Below the pieces are notes generated by a model. That model saw only the letters and a program-made list of their open reading frames with translations. It was not told where the DNA came from and did not search any database. Below, one piece after another: positions 1-9,050 of a stretch of DNA of 64,000 bases. Made by a program: the position numbers and the translations under genes. This stretch comes from Planococcus halotolerans (GTDB lineage Bacteria > Bacillota > Bacilli > Bacillales_A > Planococcaceae): assembly GCF_003289955.1 (NCBI RefSeq), contig NZ_QLZR01000003.1, positions 248,001-312,000 on the forward strand. The letters are read 5' to 3'. Within the stretch, counting starts at the first letter, position 1. The number at the start of each line of letters is the position of its first letter.

Positions 1-477
1 TTGTATAATCCAGCCGAGTTGCAGGAAATCAGCCGGTTGCTGGTTGAGTTGAATGATGCAGTGGCTGTTGCGAAGGCGGCTGGCAGAATAGATGCCGATG
101 AACTGAAAACAGTCGGCGTCATTTCATTTTACGGTGAACAAGTGAAACGACTGCAGCGCATGATTGACCAGGAATTGCGCTTGCCGCATTTGACGATCCG
201 TACAGGCACCGTCGACCGATTCCAGGGCAGTGAAATGGAAATCATTTTGTTGAGTATGGTGCGCAATAACCAAAACAACCACGGCGATATCGGCTTTGCA
301 AAAGATTACCGTCGTTTGAACGTGGCTTTATCGCGGGCGAAGCAATTGCTTGTCATGATCGGCAGTTCGGAGATGTTTACGCAGCGTGCGAAAAAAGAAG
401 AAACGAAGCGGATGTATCAGCATGTGCTCGCCACTGTTGAGAAGAAAAACGGCTTGAAAGTCTTGCAGAAGGGATGA
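1..477 (+). CDS. Superfamily 1 DNA/RNA helicase, C-terminal fragment (5' end outside window)
   Basis: This is the C-terminal end of a UPF1-like superfamily 1 helicase (AAA_12 type). VDRFQG at residues 71-76 matches helicase motif V, where the helicase senses nucleic acid and ATP. LNVALSRAK at 106-114 matches motif VI with its arginine finger. The P-loop (motif I) is missing, so the TTG at base 1 is almost certainly an internal codon and the gene begins upstream of the window. The next gene starts 4 bases after the stop, so the two probably share a transcript. The family unwinds nucleic acids; the substrate here cannot be told from the fragment. Confidence 0.85.
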   Translation: MYNPAELQEISRLLVELNDAVAVAKAAGRIDADELKTVGVISFYGEQVKRLQRMIDQELRLPHLTIRTGTVDRFQGSEMEIILLSMVRNNQNNHGDIGFAKDYRRLNVALSRAKQLLVMIGSSEMFTQRAKKEETKRMYQHVLATVEKKNGLKVLQKG

Positions 478-481
478 GCGC

Positions 482-1246
482 ATGGAGAAACTGATAGAGA
501 GACTCAGCTCGGAGATCACGCAGAACCGTGATGTGTCGATTCGGAAAAGCGATGTCTGGCAGCTGCCGGTCATTTCATATGAAGTGTCTTTCGACCGGGT
601 CAAGCGGCTGAAGATGGATATCCTGATGAAAATGCTGCTGTTCGCGTTTCAGCAGTCCGAAATCCGCCGCGCCGCCGTCCTGGCTGATATGCTGTCGGTG
701 GAAGAGCTGTTTGTCAGTGATCTGATCGACAAGATGCAGCGTACGGGACTGGTGCTGCTTGGGAAAAAAGGTTATGTGCTAACACCGAAAGGCCATGATT
801 ATCTGGACAAAGGCATTTTCGAGGAAGAGCTGGACGGGGAGCAGGCGGTGATTTCCTATAGTGCGGCACATGATTCTTATCGGTTAAGTGAAATAGATAA
901 TTCACCGAATGAAGGTGAGTTTTCGATTTATCGATATGCGATAGAGAAGGACGTGGAAGAAGAATCGATGCTCGAGTTGCTCGCAAATGAGAAAAACTCG
1001 ACAGAAGAAGGTTTTCAAATTCTCGTCTCTGGGATTGAGGATTTCGAAGAACTCGAAACCGTTTTTATTCCCTGCATCGAATTTCAATGTTATGACCGGA
1101 AGCAAGACATTCTGTTTGCCCGCGTCTGGAATACAGGAACGGGAGTATGGGATGAAACGCTGGAGAAAGCGATTGAAGAACGCGAACTTGTGGAATGGCG
1201 AGAGGCAATGAAAGCGGAAGTTGAGATTGCTGGACAGAGTGAATGA
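482..1246 (+). CDS. Hypothetical protein with winged-helix-like segment, partner of the helicase
   Basis: I do not recognise this 254-residue acidic soluble protein. Residues about 55-120 look like a helix-turn-helix followed by a wing (GYVLTPKGHDYLDKG), which suggests a DNA-binding or regulatory N-terminal half. The C-terminal half is acidic and resembles nothing I know. There is no signal peptide or membrane segment. It begins 4 bases after the helicase stop codon, with an AGAAGGG ribosome site inside the helicase gene, so it is probably translationally coupled and may act with the helicase. A strong terminator follows directly. Confidence 0.7.
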   Translation: MEKLIERLSSEITQNRDVSIRKSDVWQLPVISYEVSFDRVKRLKMDILMKMLLFAFQQSEIRRAAVLADMLSVEELFVSDLIDKMQRTGLVLLGKKGYVLTPKGHDYLDKGIFEEELDGEQAVISYSAAHDSYRLSEIDNSPNEGEFSIYRYAIEKDVEEESMLELLANEKNSTEEGFQILVSGIEDFEELETVFIPCIEFQCYDRKQDILFARVWNTGTGVWDETLEKAIEERELVEWREAMKAEVEIAGQSE

Positions 1247-1252
1247 AACAAG

Positions 1253-1292
1253 AAAAAGGTGCAGAAGCGATTGCCGTTTCTGCACCTTTTTG
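1253..1292 (+). terminator. Rho-independent terminator
   Basis: AGGTGCAGAA pairs with TTCTGCACCT across a short loop and is followed by a T-rich run. It ends the helicase/partner transcript. Confidence 0.85.
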
Positions 1293-1432
1293 TTTGGTTT
1301 TTTCGCTTTTCGTTTACGAAAAGCATGCATTATGTGTTTTGACTTAAGATTTAGATTGAAGTGAACTCTATTTTTATGCGAAAACGGCTATTTACATTGC
1401 TATTTACTATAATTTTTTAGACATATAACCAG

Positions 1433-1546
1433 ATATCGGCGCTCAGGAAATTAAATCAGCGTTCAGCAGATTATATCGGCGTTCAGGAAATTAAATCAGC
1501 GTTCAGCAGATTATATCGGCGCTCACGAAAATATATCGGCGTTCGC
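1433..1546. repeat. Intergenic tandem repeat, 40-bp period made of two ~20-bp halves
   Basis: Two near-identical 40-bp units (1433-1472 and 1473-1512) are followed by a decayed third. Each unit is made of two related 20-mers, one beginning ATATCGGCG and one beginning AAATCAGCG, both carrying a CGYTCA core. The array sits between two convergent genes and has no ORF. Variation between units is limited to single bases, which points to recent expansion. A similar 20-bp-period array with a different sequence lies near 63.2 kb. Confidence 0.85.
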
Positions 1547-1578
1547 CGATTTTTCGCCAAAATTATAACAACAATAAA

Positions 1579-1609
1579 AGGAGTGGAAACGGCGGCCGTT
1601 TCCACTCCT
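1579..1609 (-). terminator. Terminator of the reverse-strand aldehyde dehydrogenase
   Basis: AGGAGTGGAAACGG pairs with CCGTTTCCACTCCT. On the reverse strand the stem is followed by a TTTTATTGTTGTT tract. Confidence 0.75.
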
Positions 1610-1615
1610 CATTAA

Positions 1616-3067
1616 TTACTGCTTATCATTTTTGTACTGCATATAAACTACTTGCGTAGCTAGGAAATCTTCCATACCGTGCTTGCCGTCGGCTCCGCCG
1701 AGGCCGGATTGGCGCATGCCGGCATGATAGCCCTGCACGGCTTCAAAATTCTCACGGTTAACATAAGTTTCACCGAATTTCATTTCATTGACGACGCGCA
1801 TCGCTTCGTTGAGGTCGTCGGTGTAAACGGAAGAAGACAGGCCGTATACGGTGTCGTTCGCTTTTTCGATTGCCTCATCCAATGTTTTGAATGTCGTGAT
1901 AGGGAGGACGGGGCCGAAAACTTCTTCGCGGATTATCTCCGAATCATGTGCCACATTGGTCAAAATGGTCGGTTTGTAGAAAAAGCCGCTTTCGATGTCC
2001 GGACGTTCTCCGCCAGCCGCAACCACAGAACCTTGTTCGACTGCCTCTTTGACCATGCTTTCCACGGTCTCAAGACGGTCCTGGCTGATTAACGGACCGA
2101 CTTCCACATCTTTATTTTCACGTGGATTGCCCAAAATTTTCGATTCGAATGCCTTAACCAGTTTCTCGGTCAATGCTTCCGCGACACTTTCATGTACATA
2201 GAGACGTTCGGCATTTGTGCAGGCTTGTCCCCCATTGGCAAGCCGTGAATCGGTGATGGCTTTAGCCGCCAGCTCCAAATCTGCATTCTGCGTCACGATG
2301 GCCGGTGCTTTGCCGCCCAGTTCCAGATTGACTTTGGTGATATTCTGCGCTGCCGCTTCCATCACTTTCGTTCCGGCCTGCACACTGCCTGTCATCGTGA
2401 TCAGCTGCACTTTTTTATGCGCCGCCAGTGCATTGCCGATTTCAGATCCGGTGCCTGTCACTACGTTATAGACACCTGCTGGAATTTCATCCATCGCGTC
2501 AATGATTTTGGTGAATTCCATTGCTGTATTCGGCGTCTGCTGGCTCGGCTTGATGACAATTGTACAGCCGGTCACCAAGGCAGTAGCGACTTTTCGCGCG
2601 AGAATAAAGACGGGGAAGTTCCAGGGGATAATCCCGGCTACGACGCCGATCGGTTTTTTATAGATGAAGATATTCTCGTTCGGGCGGTCACTCGGCAGTA
2701 TTTCGCCTTCGATTCTTCTTGCCCATTCGGACATATAATGGAAATAATCGATGGCGAGATCCACTTCGCCGCTTGCGAGTTCATAGTCTTTTCCTTGTTC
2801 TTCCTGTAATAAATCGATAAAAGTATCCCGTTTTTTGGCGATTTCATCACCAAGCTTACGGACGATTTTTCCGCGTTCGATATTTGGCGTCAGTTCCCAT
2901 GCCTGCTGCGCCTGGAATGCCGCTTCGACTGCTTTATCAACGTCTTCCTCATTGCCTTTCGGAATTTGTGAAATCACTTCTTCAGTGGCTGGGTTTATGA
3001 TATCAATCCATTCATTTCCGGTGGAATCTATATATTTGCCGTTCACATACAATTGATGTTTCTGCAA
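1616..3067 (-). CDS. NAD(P)-dependent aldehyde dehydrogenase (AldA/lactaldehyde-type)
   Basis: A full-length 483-residue aldehyde dehydrogenase, which oxidises an aldehyde to its acid with NAD(P). Visible active-site features are PWNFP (Asn150), the general base in LELGGK (Glu249) and the catalytic Cys283 in GQACTNAERLYV. The ACTNAER context resembles lactaldehyde/glycolaldehyde dehydrogenases (AldA) more than betaine-aldehyde enzymes; this is a judgement from memory, so the substrate is uncertain. It is a single-gene unit with its own terminator. A GGAGG-type RBS lies just upstream of the ATG on the reverse strand. Confidence 0.9.
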   Translation of the reverse strand: MQKHQLYVNGKYIDSTGNEWIDIINPATEEVISQIPKGNEEDVDKAVEAAFQAQQAWELTPNIERGKIVRKLGDEIAKKRDTFIDLLQEEQGKDYELASGEVDLAIDYFHYMSEWARRIEGEILPSDRPNENIFIYKKPIGVVAGIIPWNFPVFILARKVATALVTGCTIVIKPSQQTPNTAMEFTKIIDAMDEIPAGVYNVVTGTGSEIGNALAAHKKVQLITMTGSVQAGTKVMEAAAQNITKVNLELGGKAPAIVTQNADLELAAKAITDSRLANGGQACTNAERLYVHESVAEALTEKLVKAFESKILGNPRENKDVEVGPLISQDRLETVESMVKEAVEQGSVVAAGGERPDIESGFFYKPTILTNVAHDSEIIREEVFGPVLPITTFKTLDEAIEKANDTVYGLSSSVYTDDLNEAMRVVNEMKFGETYVNRENFEAVQGYHAGMRQSGLGGADGKHGMEDFLATQVVYMQYKNDKQ

Positions 3068-3287
3068 AGTTGCTTCCTCCTAGTATTGAGATTATTATGT
3101 TTTTCCCGTTGCACCAAGTGTTAAACAAAGCGGAAAAATAAGAAGTTCACTTTGTCTCTTAAGACAAAGAACCTGTACCAAAGCTTGTTAGGCTCCCGAA
3201 ATAATTTGGTGGTCACTGAGTTCAATTACTTAATAATTATTATTTCAAAAAAGACATCGATTTTTAATGAATAAAAGAGGAAATGTT
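3068..3287. other. Divergent intergenic region, aldehyde dehydrogenase/ilvD
   Basis: AT-rich DNA upstream of both divergent genes. A hairpin at 3150-3169 (CTTTGTCT, loop CTTA, AGACAAAG) is visible. I see no T-box signature (no AGGGTGGNACCGCG-like antiterminator) and no recognised riboswitch. Confidence 0.5.
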
Positions 3288-3392
3288 ATGAAAACGCATA
3301 CATATAAATTTTTAGTGAAATTTTTAAAAAATAATGAAATAACATTCAATCAATTCATTGAATTCCGAAAATTGTTCTCTATAATGGAATGA
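3288..3392 (+). CDS. Possible 34-aa leader ORF upstream of ilvD
   Basis: An ATG with an AGAGG ribosome site 7 bases upstream opens a 34-codon frame rich in Phe, Lys, Leu and Ile. It ends 24 bases before the ilvD start. It could be a leader peptide that couples translation to ilvD. Against this, the DNA is very AT-rich, where short ORFs arise by chance, and a good sigma-A promoter for ilvD lies inside it, so it may not be transcribed as a unit with ilvD. Confidence 0.35.
   Translation: MKTHTYKFLVKFLKNNEITFNQFIEFRKLFSIME
3358..3385 (+). promoter_or_regulatory. Sigma-A promoter of ilvD with CodY-like box
   Basis: TTGAAT, a 16-bp spacer and TATAAT precede ilvD by about 30 bases. The stretch 3359-3373 ends in a perfect CodY half-site (GAAAATT) and overlaps the -35. 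Against the consensus AATTTTCWGAAAATT it has five mismatches, so it is weak. CodY control of branched-chain amino acid genes is known in Bacillus; here it is an inference. Confidence 0.5.
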
Positions 3393-3416
3393 ACAGAATA
3401 GAAAGGATAGGATGTT

Positions 3417-5126
3417 ATGAAAAAGGATTTGCGGATCAACAGTAAAGTATTTGAGGGAGCGATGAAAGCACCGAACCGGGCAATGCTCCGGTCGGTTGGT
3501 GTTACAGATGAAGATTTCAAAAAACCGATGATTGGTGTTGCGAGTACCTGGAGTCAAGTGACACCCTGCAATATACATATTCATGATTTAGCCGTCAGTG
3601 CTAAAGAAGGAGCAAGAGCTGCAGGCGGAGTACCATTTATTTTTAATACAATTACGGTGTCGGATGGTATTTCAATGGGGACGGAAGGCATGCGTTATTC
3701 GCTGCCGAGCCGCGATGTCATTGCGGATTCCATTGAAACAGTGGTCGGAGCGGAAAGTCTGGATGGGCTTGTGGCGATCGGAGGCTGTGATAAGAATATT
3801 CCAGGGTGCATGATTGCCATCGCCAATTCGGATGTTCCTGCGGTCTTTGTCTACGGCGGAACGATTGCGCCTGGACGCCATAATGGCCAGGATATTGATA
3901 TCGTTTCTGTTTTTGAAGGAGTCGGCCAGCACAATAACGGAGACATCAGCGATGATACATTACGCAGCATTGAGTGCGGAGCTTGTCCGGGAGCGGGATC
4001 TTGCGGAGGAATGTATACTGCGAATACAATGGCGTCTGCTGCTGAAGCGATTGGCATCAGTATGCCTGGCAGTTCATCGAACCCAGCTGAGTCACAAGCT
4101 AAACTGGATGATTGTGCAAAAGCGGGAGCTGCAGTTTACAACCTGCTGGAAAAAGAAATCTATCCGAAAGACATCATGACGAAAGAAGCGTTTGAAAATG
4201 CAATTACTGTTGTCATGGCACTCGGTGGATCGACAAACGCAGTCCTTCATTTATTGGCGATTGCCCATGCCAGTGAAGTGGATTTGACGATTGATGATTT
4301 CAACCGCCTGCAAAAGACAGTGCCGCATATTGCGGACTTGAAACCGAGCGGCAAATACGTCATGCAGGACCTTCACCGCGTCGGAGGCGTCCAGGCCGTT
4401 ATGAAGCTCCTTCTGGAAGCCGGTTACCTCCATGGGGATTGTATGACAGTCACCGGTAAAACAGTAGCCGAAAATTTAAAAGATGCTCCTGACCTTACTG
4501 AAGGACAGAAAGTGATCACACCGCTTGATCAGCCGAAACGAAAAGACGGTCCATTGATTGTCTTAAAGGGTAATCTTTCTCCTAGCGGGGCCGTTGCAAA
4601 AGTATCCGGGGTGAAAGTCAAACGCCATACGGGACCAGCGCGTGTCTACGATACCGAACAGGAAGCTACAGCAGCCGTCATGGCCAATGAAATCGAAGAC
4701 GGAGATGTTCTGGTGATCCGCTATGTCGGCCCGAAAGGCGGTCCGGGAATGCCTGAGATGTTATCGATTTCTGCAATTTTGGTAGGCAAAGGGATGGGCG
4801 AAACCGTTGCATTACTGACGGACGGCCGGTTCTCCGGTGGAACCCATGGATTGGTGGTAGGACACATCTCTCCAGAAGCGCAAGCGGGTGGACCAATCGC
4901 TTTATTGAAAGAAGGAGACCTGGTGACAATCGACTCGGATTTGCAGGAAATCACGGTTGACGTTTCTGAAGAAGAATTGAATGAGCGCCGTAAATTATGG
5001 CAAGCACCGCCTCTTTATAAGAAAGGTGTGCTTGGAAAGTATGCCCATAATGTTTCTTGTTCTTCCAAAGGTGCAGTTACAGACTATTTGAATAGAGAAA
5101 CTTCTCCAAGTGAAGTGAAAATATAA
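3417..5126 (+). CDS. ilvD: Dihydroxy-acid dehydratase
   Basis: IlvD dehydrates 2,3-dihydroxy-isovalerate and its methylvalerate homologue to the 2-keto acids, the third step of valine, leucine and isoleucine synthesis. The 569 residues match the usual length. The Fe-S ligand cysteines can be seen at Cys51 (VTPC), Cys124 ([11 protein letters not shown]) and Cys196 ([13 protein letters not shown]), along with GRFSGGTHG and [10 protein letters not shown] nearer the C-terminus. It stands alone here; ilvBHC and leu genes are not adjacent. A strong terminator follows. The RBS AGAAAGGATAGG lies just before the ATG. Confidence 0.97.
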   Translation: MKKDLRINSKVFEGAMKAPNRAMLRSVGVTDEDFKKPMIGVASTWSQVTPCNIHIHDLAVSAKEGARAAGGVPFIFNTITVSDGISMGTEGMRYSLPSRDVIADSIETVVGAESLDGLVAIGGCDKNIPGCMIAIANSDVPAVFVYGGTIAPGRHNGQDIDIVSVFEGVGQHNNGDISDDTLRSIECGACPGAGSCGGMYTANTMASAAEAIGISMPGSSSNPAESQAKLDDCAKAGAAVYNLLEKEIYPKDIMTKEAFENAITVVMALGGSTNAVLHLLAIAHASEVDLTIDDFNRLQKTVPHIADLKPSGKYVMQDLHRVGGVQAVMKLLLEAGYLHGDCMTVTGKTVAENLKDAPDLTEGQKVITPLDQPKRKDGPLIVLKGNLSPSGAVAKVSGVKVKRHTGPARVYDTEQEATAAVMANEIEDGDVLVIRYVGPKGGPGMPEMLSISAILVGKGMGETVALLTDGRFSGGTHGLVVGHISPEAQAGGPIALLKEGDLVTIDSDLQEITVDVSEEELNERRKLWQAPPLYKKGVLGKYAHNVSCSSKGAVTDYLNRETSPSEVKI

Positions 5127-5128
5127 CT

Positions 5129-5168
5129 AAAAAAAGGCACACTCTTTTGTAAGAGTGTGCCTTTTTTA
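5129..5168 (+). terminator. ilvD terminator
   Basis: AAGGCACACTCTT pairs with AAGAGTGTGCCTT, followed by a T run. Confidence 0.9.
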
Positions 5169-5323
5169 TTGGCAAATTCTTTGAATCAATCGGAATTCCG
5201 TGATGTTTTCAGGCCTTTCATATGCAATACGGTAAAACATGCATTTTTGTTTTTAACTTAGGATGTTGATTGAAGATAACCGTTTATCCAAAGTGAGAGG
5301 ATTAAAGAAAGGCATAGTATTTA

Positions 5324-6322
5324 TTATGCCTGCTTCAATTCAGCAGTTTTAGATGAAGGCTGATCGATCCGTTCACAAACCAGTATTTCCCGCAGGAATA
5401 AACTCTTTTTCGCGATGCAGCGGTCGATGATTTTAAAGCCGGCATCTTGAATCATATGGTCGATCGGTTCAATGGTGACGACCAGCAGTTTTTCCGCAAA
5501 AGGGTGGGCATCTTTTAAAATTTCCTGCTGTTCATCAGGTGTTGCGTGCGTGTACAGATTGTAAGGCATATCGATAATTGCGACGTCGTATTGCTCTGTA
5601 ATGTCGGCGATTGGCCCCAATTCGACCGTTCCCGTCAATCCGAAATGGGCGATGTTTTCCCGTGACCCGTCAACGACGAGTGGATTGATATCGCGCCCAT
5701 CAATATCGATGCCCATCGATAAAGCTTCGACTAGAACGGTTCCGATGCCGCAGCAAGGGTCGATCGCTTTAACGCCAACAGGATTCGGCACAGCAATATT
5801 GGCGATGGCCCGGGCTACTTTCGTGCTCAGCGCCGTGGAATATTCCCGTGGTTTCTGCTGGTGGCGGAACCAGACAGACTCGCTCAGCTGATATTTTCCA
5901 AAATACCATCGGCCGCGAAATGGAATCAGCCCGAATGTGATATCAGGATCATGGACGTCAGCGCGTCCTGTGATGACAGCACCGATTTGCCGTTCAATAT
6001 CGCGTTTTTCCATATATTCAACTTTATCAGCCAAAGCCAGGTCATTGATTTTCGGGAAAATCACTTTGAAAGTAGCAGTTTCCATGTCCACATCAGCGGC
6101 TTGCTCTAATATCTCTGCCAGTCCACTGGCTTCAAACAACACTTCAAGCCGCTCTTTGATAAACGGGCTTCTGCTCGGATCGATGCCGAATGTACTTTTA
6201 ATAATTTTATCTTCCGTGTCTTTGCCAAAAAATGCGCGCATCTCCAAATGGCAAAGTTCCCTTTCATCCCCGTGGTATGCATATGTGTATATAAATTCAC
6301 CAGTCGGTGTTAATCGTTTCAA
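5324..6322 (-). CDS. Trm11-like SAM-dependent RNA methyltransferase
   Basis: A 332-residue methyltransferase with an N-terminal region of about 160 residues resembling the THUMP-containing/Trm11 group and a C-terminal Rossmann methyltransferase. DPCCGIGTVLVEAL is the SAM-binding loop (motif I), and IDMPYNL takes the place of the (N/D)PPY motif found in base-amino methyltransferases. The family methylates guanine N2 in tRNA in archaea and eukaryotes; the bacterial target is not established, so it is left open. The start is TTG with a weak GGACGGGATGA upstream. The gene is monocistronic. Confidence 0.75.
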   Translation of the reverse strand: MKRLTPTGEFIYTYAYHGDERELCHLEMRAFFGKDTEDKIIKSTFGIDPSRSPFIKERLEVLFEASGLAEILEQAADVDMETATFKVIFPKINDLALADKVEYMEKRDIERQIGAVITGRADVHDPDITFGLIPFRGRWYFGKYQLSESVWFRHQQKPREYSTALSTKVARAIANIAVPNPVGVKAIDPCCGIGTVLVEALSMGIDIDGRDINPLVVDGSRENIAHFGLTGTVELGPIADITEQYDVAIIDMPYNLYTHATPDEQQEILKDAHPFAEKLLVVTIEPIDHMIQDAGFKIIDRCIAKKSLFLREILVCERIDQPSSKTAELKQA

Positions 6323-6467
6323 TTCATCCCGTCCTTCTAAGCCGTATGTAGTTATTATACCAAGAACATCAGCAAAACATGTCGCAGGAGAAGAGATAAT
6401 GTAGATTCTGCCATTGTCTTCGTTAAAATAATCTTATTCCATAATGAAATTTAAGGATTTACCATCG

Positions 6468-6492
6468 CAGTTGCCTTTTCTTTAGGCAACTG
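6468..6492. promoter_or_regulatory. Inverted repeat upstream of the malate sensor operon
   Basis: CAGTTGCCT and AGGCAACTG form 9-bp perfect arms around a 7-base loop, about 85 bases upstream of the kinase start. It lacks a clean T tract. It may be an operator or an attenuator; no match to a known site was recognised. Confidence 0.4.
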
Positions 6493-6575
6493 CCTTTTCC
6501 TTGCCCGCCTTTTTGGCTTATAGTAGAAACATCTGTGTTGAAAGTTATTTCTGCAAGATAAGAATGAGGTGACCG

Positions 6576-8189
6576 ATTACGTTATCATCACGATTTAAGT
6601 TAAGTACGATTATTATTTTGTTCGTTTGTTCAGTTGTCCTGGTGTCATTATTGATCACCAATCTGCTCATCGCGGATACGTCGGGAGAAGTGATCGAACA
6701 GCAGCTGGAAGAAAAGGCGGTAAGCATTTCCCGGACAGCGGCCGAATCACAAGTGGTCCGGGATGGCCTGCAATCTGAAGCTGCGGAAGAGAACATTCAG
6801 GATTACGCGCTTGCCGTCCAACAGGCAACGGAAGTTTTATTCGTAGTTGTCATAGATATGGATGGCATCAGGAAATCGCATCCGAACCCAGACAATATCG
6901 GAAAAGCGTTTGCCGGGGGTGATGAGCTTCGGGTGCTTCAAGGAGAAGCATATACTTCAAGGGCGGAAGGGACGCTCGGACTTTCCGTCCGATCTTTCAC
7001 ACCGGTTTTCGATACCGCTGAAAACCAGATTGGTGCAGTCGCAGTGGGAATTTCGCTGCAGGAAGTAGATACGGCTATTCAGCAAAACCGAAAGACAATT
7101 CTGCTCGGTTCGCTGATCGGCTTGCTGATCGGAATTATCGGTGCTTTCTGGCTGGCCCGGTACATCAAGAAAAACTTGCTTGGACTGGAACCTCATGAAA
7201 TTGCACGAATCCATGAGGAGCGGAATCAGATGCTCCATTCTGTTTATGAAGGAGTAATCGCCATCGATAAGAACTGCCGGATCCTGTTGGTAAATAAATC
7301 GGCAAGTGAACTTCTTAAAAAAGCGGGCTTGATGGATAATGACCTCGTTAGCCAGGATATACGGGAATTCCTGCCGAACTTGGAACTGGAGCGGGTGCTT
7401 CAGGATAAAAAAACGATTTTGGATGAGGAACAAACAGTCAATGGTCTAACCATCATATCGAATCAGGTGCCATTGCTGGTAAATGAAGAGGTGATCGGTG
7501 CGATTGTCACATTCCGTGACAAAACAGAGTTAAATCAGCTGGCAGAGCAGCTGACCGGTGTTGAAATGTATGCAGAAACGTTGCGGGCACAGTCCCATGA
7601 ATTTATGAATCAGCTCCATGTGTTACTGGGGCTGATTAAGTTGGAGGAGTACGATCAAGTTTCAAATTTCATTGGGAAACTTGTGGACCATCAGGTATAT
7701 GAAGTTGGTAACATTACTCGTTATATCAAAGACCCGGTTCTGGCGGGATTCATTATCGGGAAAATCAGCTTTGCGAGAGAAGCCCATGTCGAGTTGACGA
7801 TCAGTTGTGAAACGGAAATTCCGAAACCTGCAGATCCAGCGGTGACTCATGAGCTGGTTACTATAATCGGCAATGTGATTGATAATGCCATTGAAAATGT
7901 CATTGGCATGGAACAGCGAAGTATCCATACTGCATTTTCTTACATCGATGAATTGCTGACCATTACCATCAGCGATACAGGAACCGGAATTCCGGAAGAA
8001 TTGCAGGAATCCATTTTTACAAAAGGAGTATCCAATAAAGAAGGATATCATCGCGGTTTCGGGCTCCATCTGGTGAAAAACAGTGTTGAAAAACTGGAAG
8101 GCTCAATCGATGTGGATTCTGATATAAAGAAAGGCACGACATTTGAAGTGGTGTTGCCTTATGAAGCGGGAGGTGACAATGATGATTAA
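6576..8189 (+). CDS. malK: DcuS/CitA-family sensor histidine kinase, MalK-like (malate sensing)
   Basis: A membrane sensor kinase of the DcuS/CitA/MalK group. After the first membrane segment comes a roughly 130-residue extracytoplasmic sensor, then a second membrane segment (GSLIGLLIGIIGAFWLARYI), a PAS domain, and the kinase core with HEFMNQLHVLLG (phospho-His), NVIDNAIENV (N box) and DTGTGIPEE (G box). Codon-wise the protein homologous to the family begins before the first TTG (6618), because the typical SSRFKLS segment lies upstream. The only plausible start with a ribosome site (GAGGTG) is an ATT at 6576. It overlaps the regulator by 8 bases. Next to a MaeN-type symporter, it most likely senses malate or a related C4 acid. 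Confidence 0.85.
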   Translation: MTLSSRFKLSTIIILFVCSVVLVSLLITNLLIADTSGEVIEQQLEEKAVSISRTAAESQVVRDGLQSEAAEENIQDYALAVQQATEVLFVVVIDMDGIRKSHPNPDNIGKAFAGGDELRVLQGEAYTSRAEGTLGLSVRSFTPVFDTAENQIGAVAVGISLQEVDTAIQQNRKTILLGSLIGLLIGIIGAFWLARYIKKNLLGLEPHEIARIHEERNQMLHSVYEGVIAIDKNCRILLVNKSASELLKKAGLMDNDLVSQDIREFLPNLELERVLQDKKTILDEEQTVNGLTIISNQVPLLVNEEVIGAIVTFRDKTELNQLAEQLTGVEMYAETLRAQSHEFMNQLHVLLGLIKLEEYDQVSNFIGKLVDHQVYEVGNITRYIKDPVLAGFIIGKISFAREAHVELTISCETEIPKPADPAVTHELVTIIGNVIDNAIENVIGMEQRSIHTAFSYIDELLTITISDTGTGIPEELQESIFTKGVSNKEGYHRGFGLHLVKNSVEKLEGSIDVDSDIKKGTTFEVVLPYEAGGDNDD

Positions 8190-8898
8190 GGTGCTGATTG
8201 TGGAAGACGATCCGATGGTTGCCGCTTTGAACCGGCAGTTCGTAGAGCAAATCGACAGTTTTATGGTTTGTGGAGCTGTCTCCGATACCGATAAAGCCAA
8301 GGAATTTCTAAGTGAGACAGATATCGATTTGATACTGTTGGATATCCATATGCCGGGCATGAACGGAATTGAATTTCTGGGGTGGATTCGTGAGCAGCAA
8401 CAGGATCTCGATGTGATTCTGATTACAGCAGCTTCTGAAATGGAGCAGATTCAGCGGGCCTTGCGGCTTGGTGCGGCGGACTATTTGATAAAACCGTTTG
8501 AATTCAGCCGTTTCCAGGAAGCGCTGCTGCAGTATAAAAACAATTATCACAAAATCCACGATAAGAGCCGGGTCAACCAGCAAGAACTGGACCGCTTGCT
8601 GCAGCGAAAAAATACACCTGGAACTGAGCCCACTAACTTGCGGGCATTGCCAAAAGGGTTAACGAAGAATACGCTGCAAACAATCAATGAAGTGATACTG
8701 TCGATGGAGCCAGCAACCTTTTCAACAGACGAACTTGCAAAAGCGGTCAATATTTCCCGTGTATCCGTAAGAAAGTATTTAAAGTTTTTAACCGAAATCG
8801 GCTACCTGGATGAGAATCTAATTTACGGCGTGGGGAGACCGATCTACCAATATCAATTGAACAAGGAAGGTTCACAGCGGCTCTATTCCTATTTATGA
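8182..8898 (+). CDS. malR: CitT/DcuR/MalR-family response regulator
   Basis: A two-component regulator with a receiver domain (Glu8, Asp9, Asp54 in LLDIHMPGMNG, Lys in the KPF loop) and a C-terminal winged/helix-turn-helix DNA-binding domain (FSTDELAKAVNISRVSVRKYLKFL). Phosphorylated by the overlapping kinase, it should activate the downstream symporter gene. Two ATGs (8179, 8182) are available; 8182 was preferred because it lies 8 bases from GGGAGG inside the kinase gene. The length (238 residues) agrees with MalR of B. subtilis. A terminator separates it from maeN, so the transporter has its own promoter. Confidence 0.92.
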   Translation: MIKVLIVEDDPMVAALNRQFVEQIDSFMVCGAVSDTDKAKEFLSETDIDLILLDIHMPGMNGIEFLGWIREQQQDLDVILITAASEMEQIQRALRLGAADYLIKPFEFSRFQEALLQYKNNYHKIHDKSRVNQQELDRLLQRKNTPGTEPTNLRALPKGLTKNTLQTINEVILSMEPATFSTDELAKAVNISRVSVRKYLKFLTEIGYLDENLIYGVGRPIYQYQLNKEGSQRLYSYL

Positions 8899-8925
8899 AA
8901 GCAACCAATGCGGTTGCTTTTTTTA
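8898..8925 (+). terminator. malKR terminator
   Basis: AAGCAACC/GGTTGCTT stem overlapping the stop codon, followed by seven T residues. Confidence 0.85.
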
Positions 8926-8996
8926 ATTACAATAATATCAATACTTTTATAAGGTGTAAGTTGTCTGAAAACTTGTCTATTATAATGAATACAAAC

Positions 8997-9010
8997 TGAA
9001 AGCGCTTACC
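8997..9010 (+). promoter_or_regulatory. cre-like catabolite repression site upstream of maeN
   Basis: TGAAAGCGCTTACC differs from the cre consensus TGNAANCGNNNNCA only at the last base. It lies 10 bases downstream of a TATAAT (8981-8986), where bound CcpA would block transcription. The matching -35 is poor, as expected for a promoter that needs an activator such as MalR. Confidence 0.65.
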
Positions 9011-9050
9011 TAATCGTGGCGCAGAAGACAAAGAAGACGGGGTGTATAGA

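Noticed and set aside
902-1330. 142-aa reverse-strand ORF
   Set aside because: Shadow of the forward gene at 482-1246; it runs through that gene's terminator and has no ribosome site.
3068-3416. T-box riboswitch before ilvD
   Set aside because: No specifier-loop or AGGGTGG-type antiterminator pattern was found.
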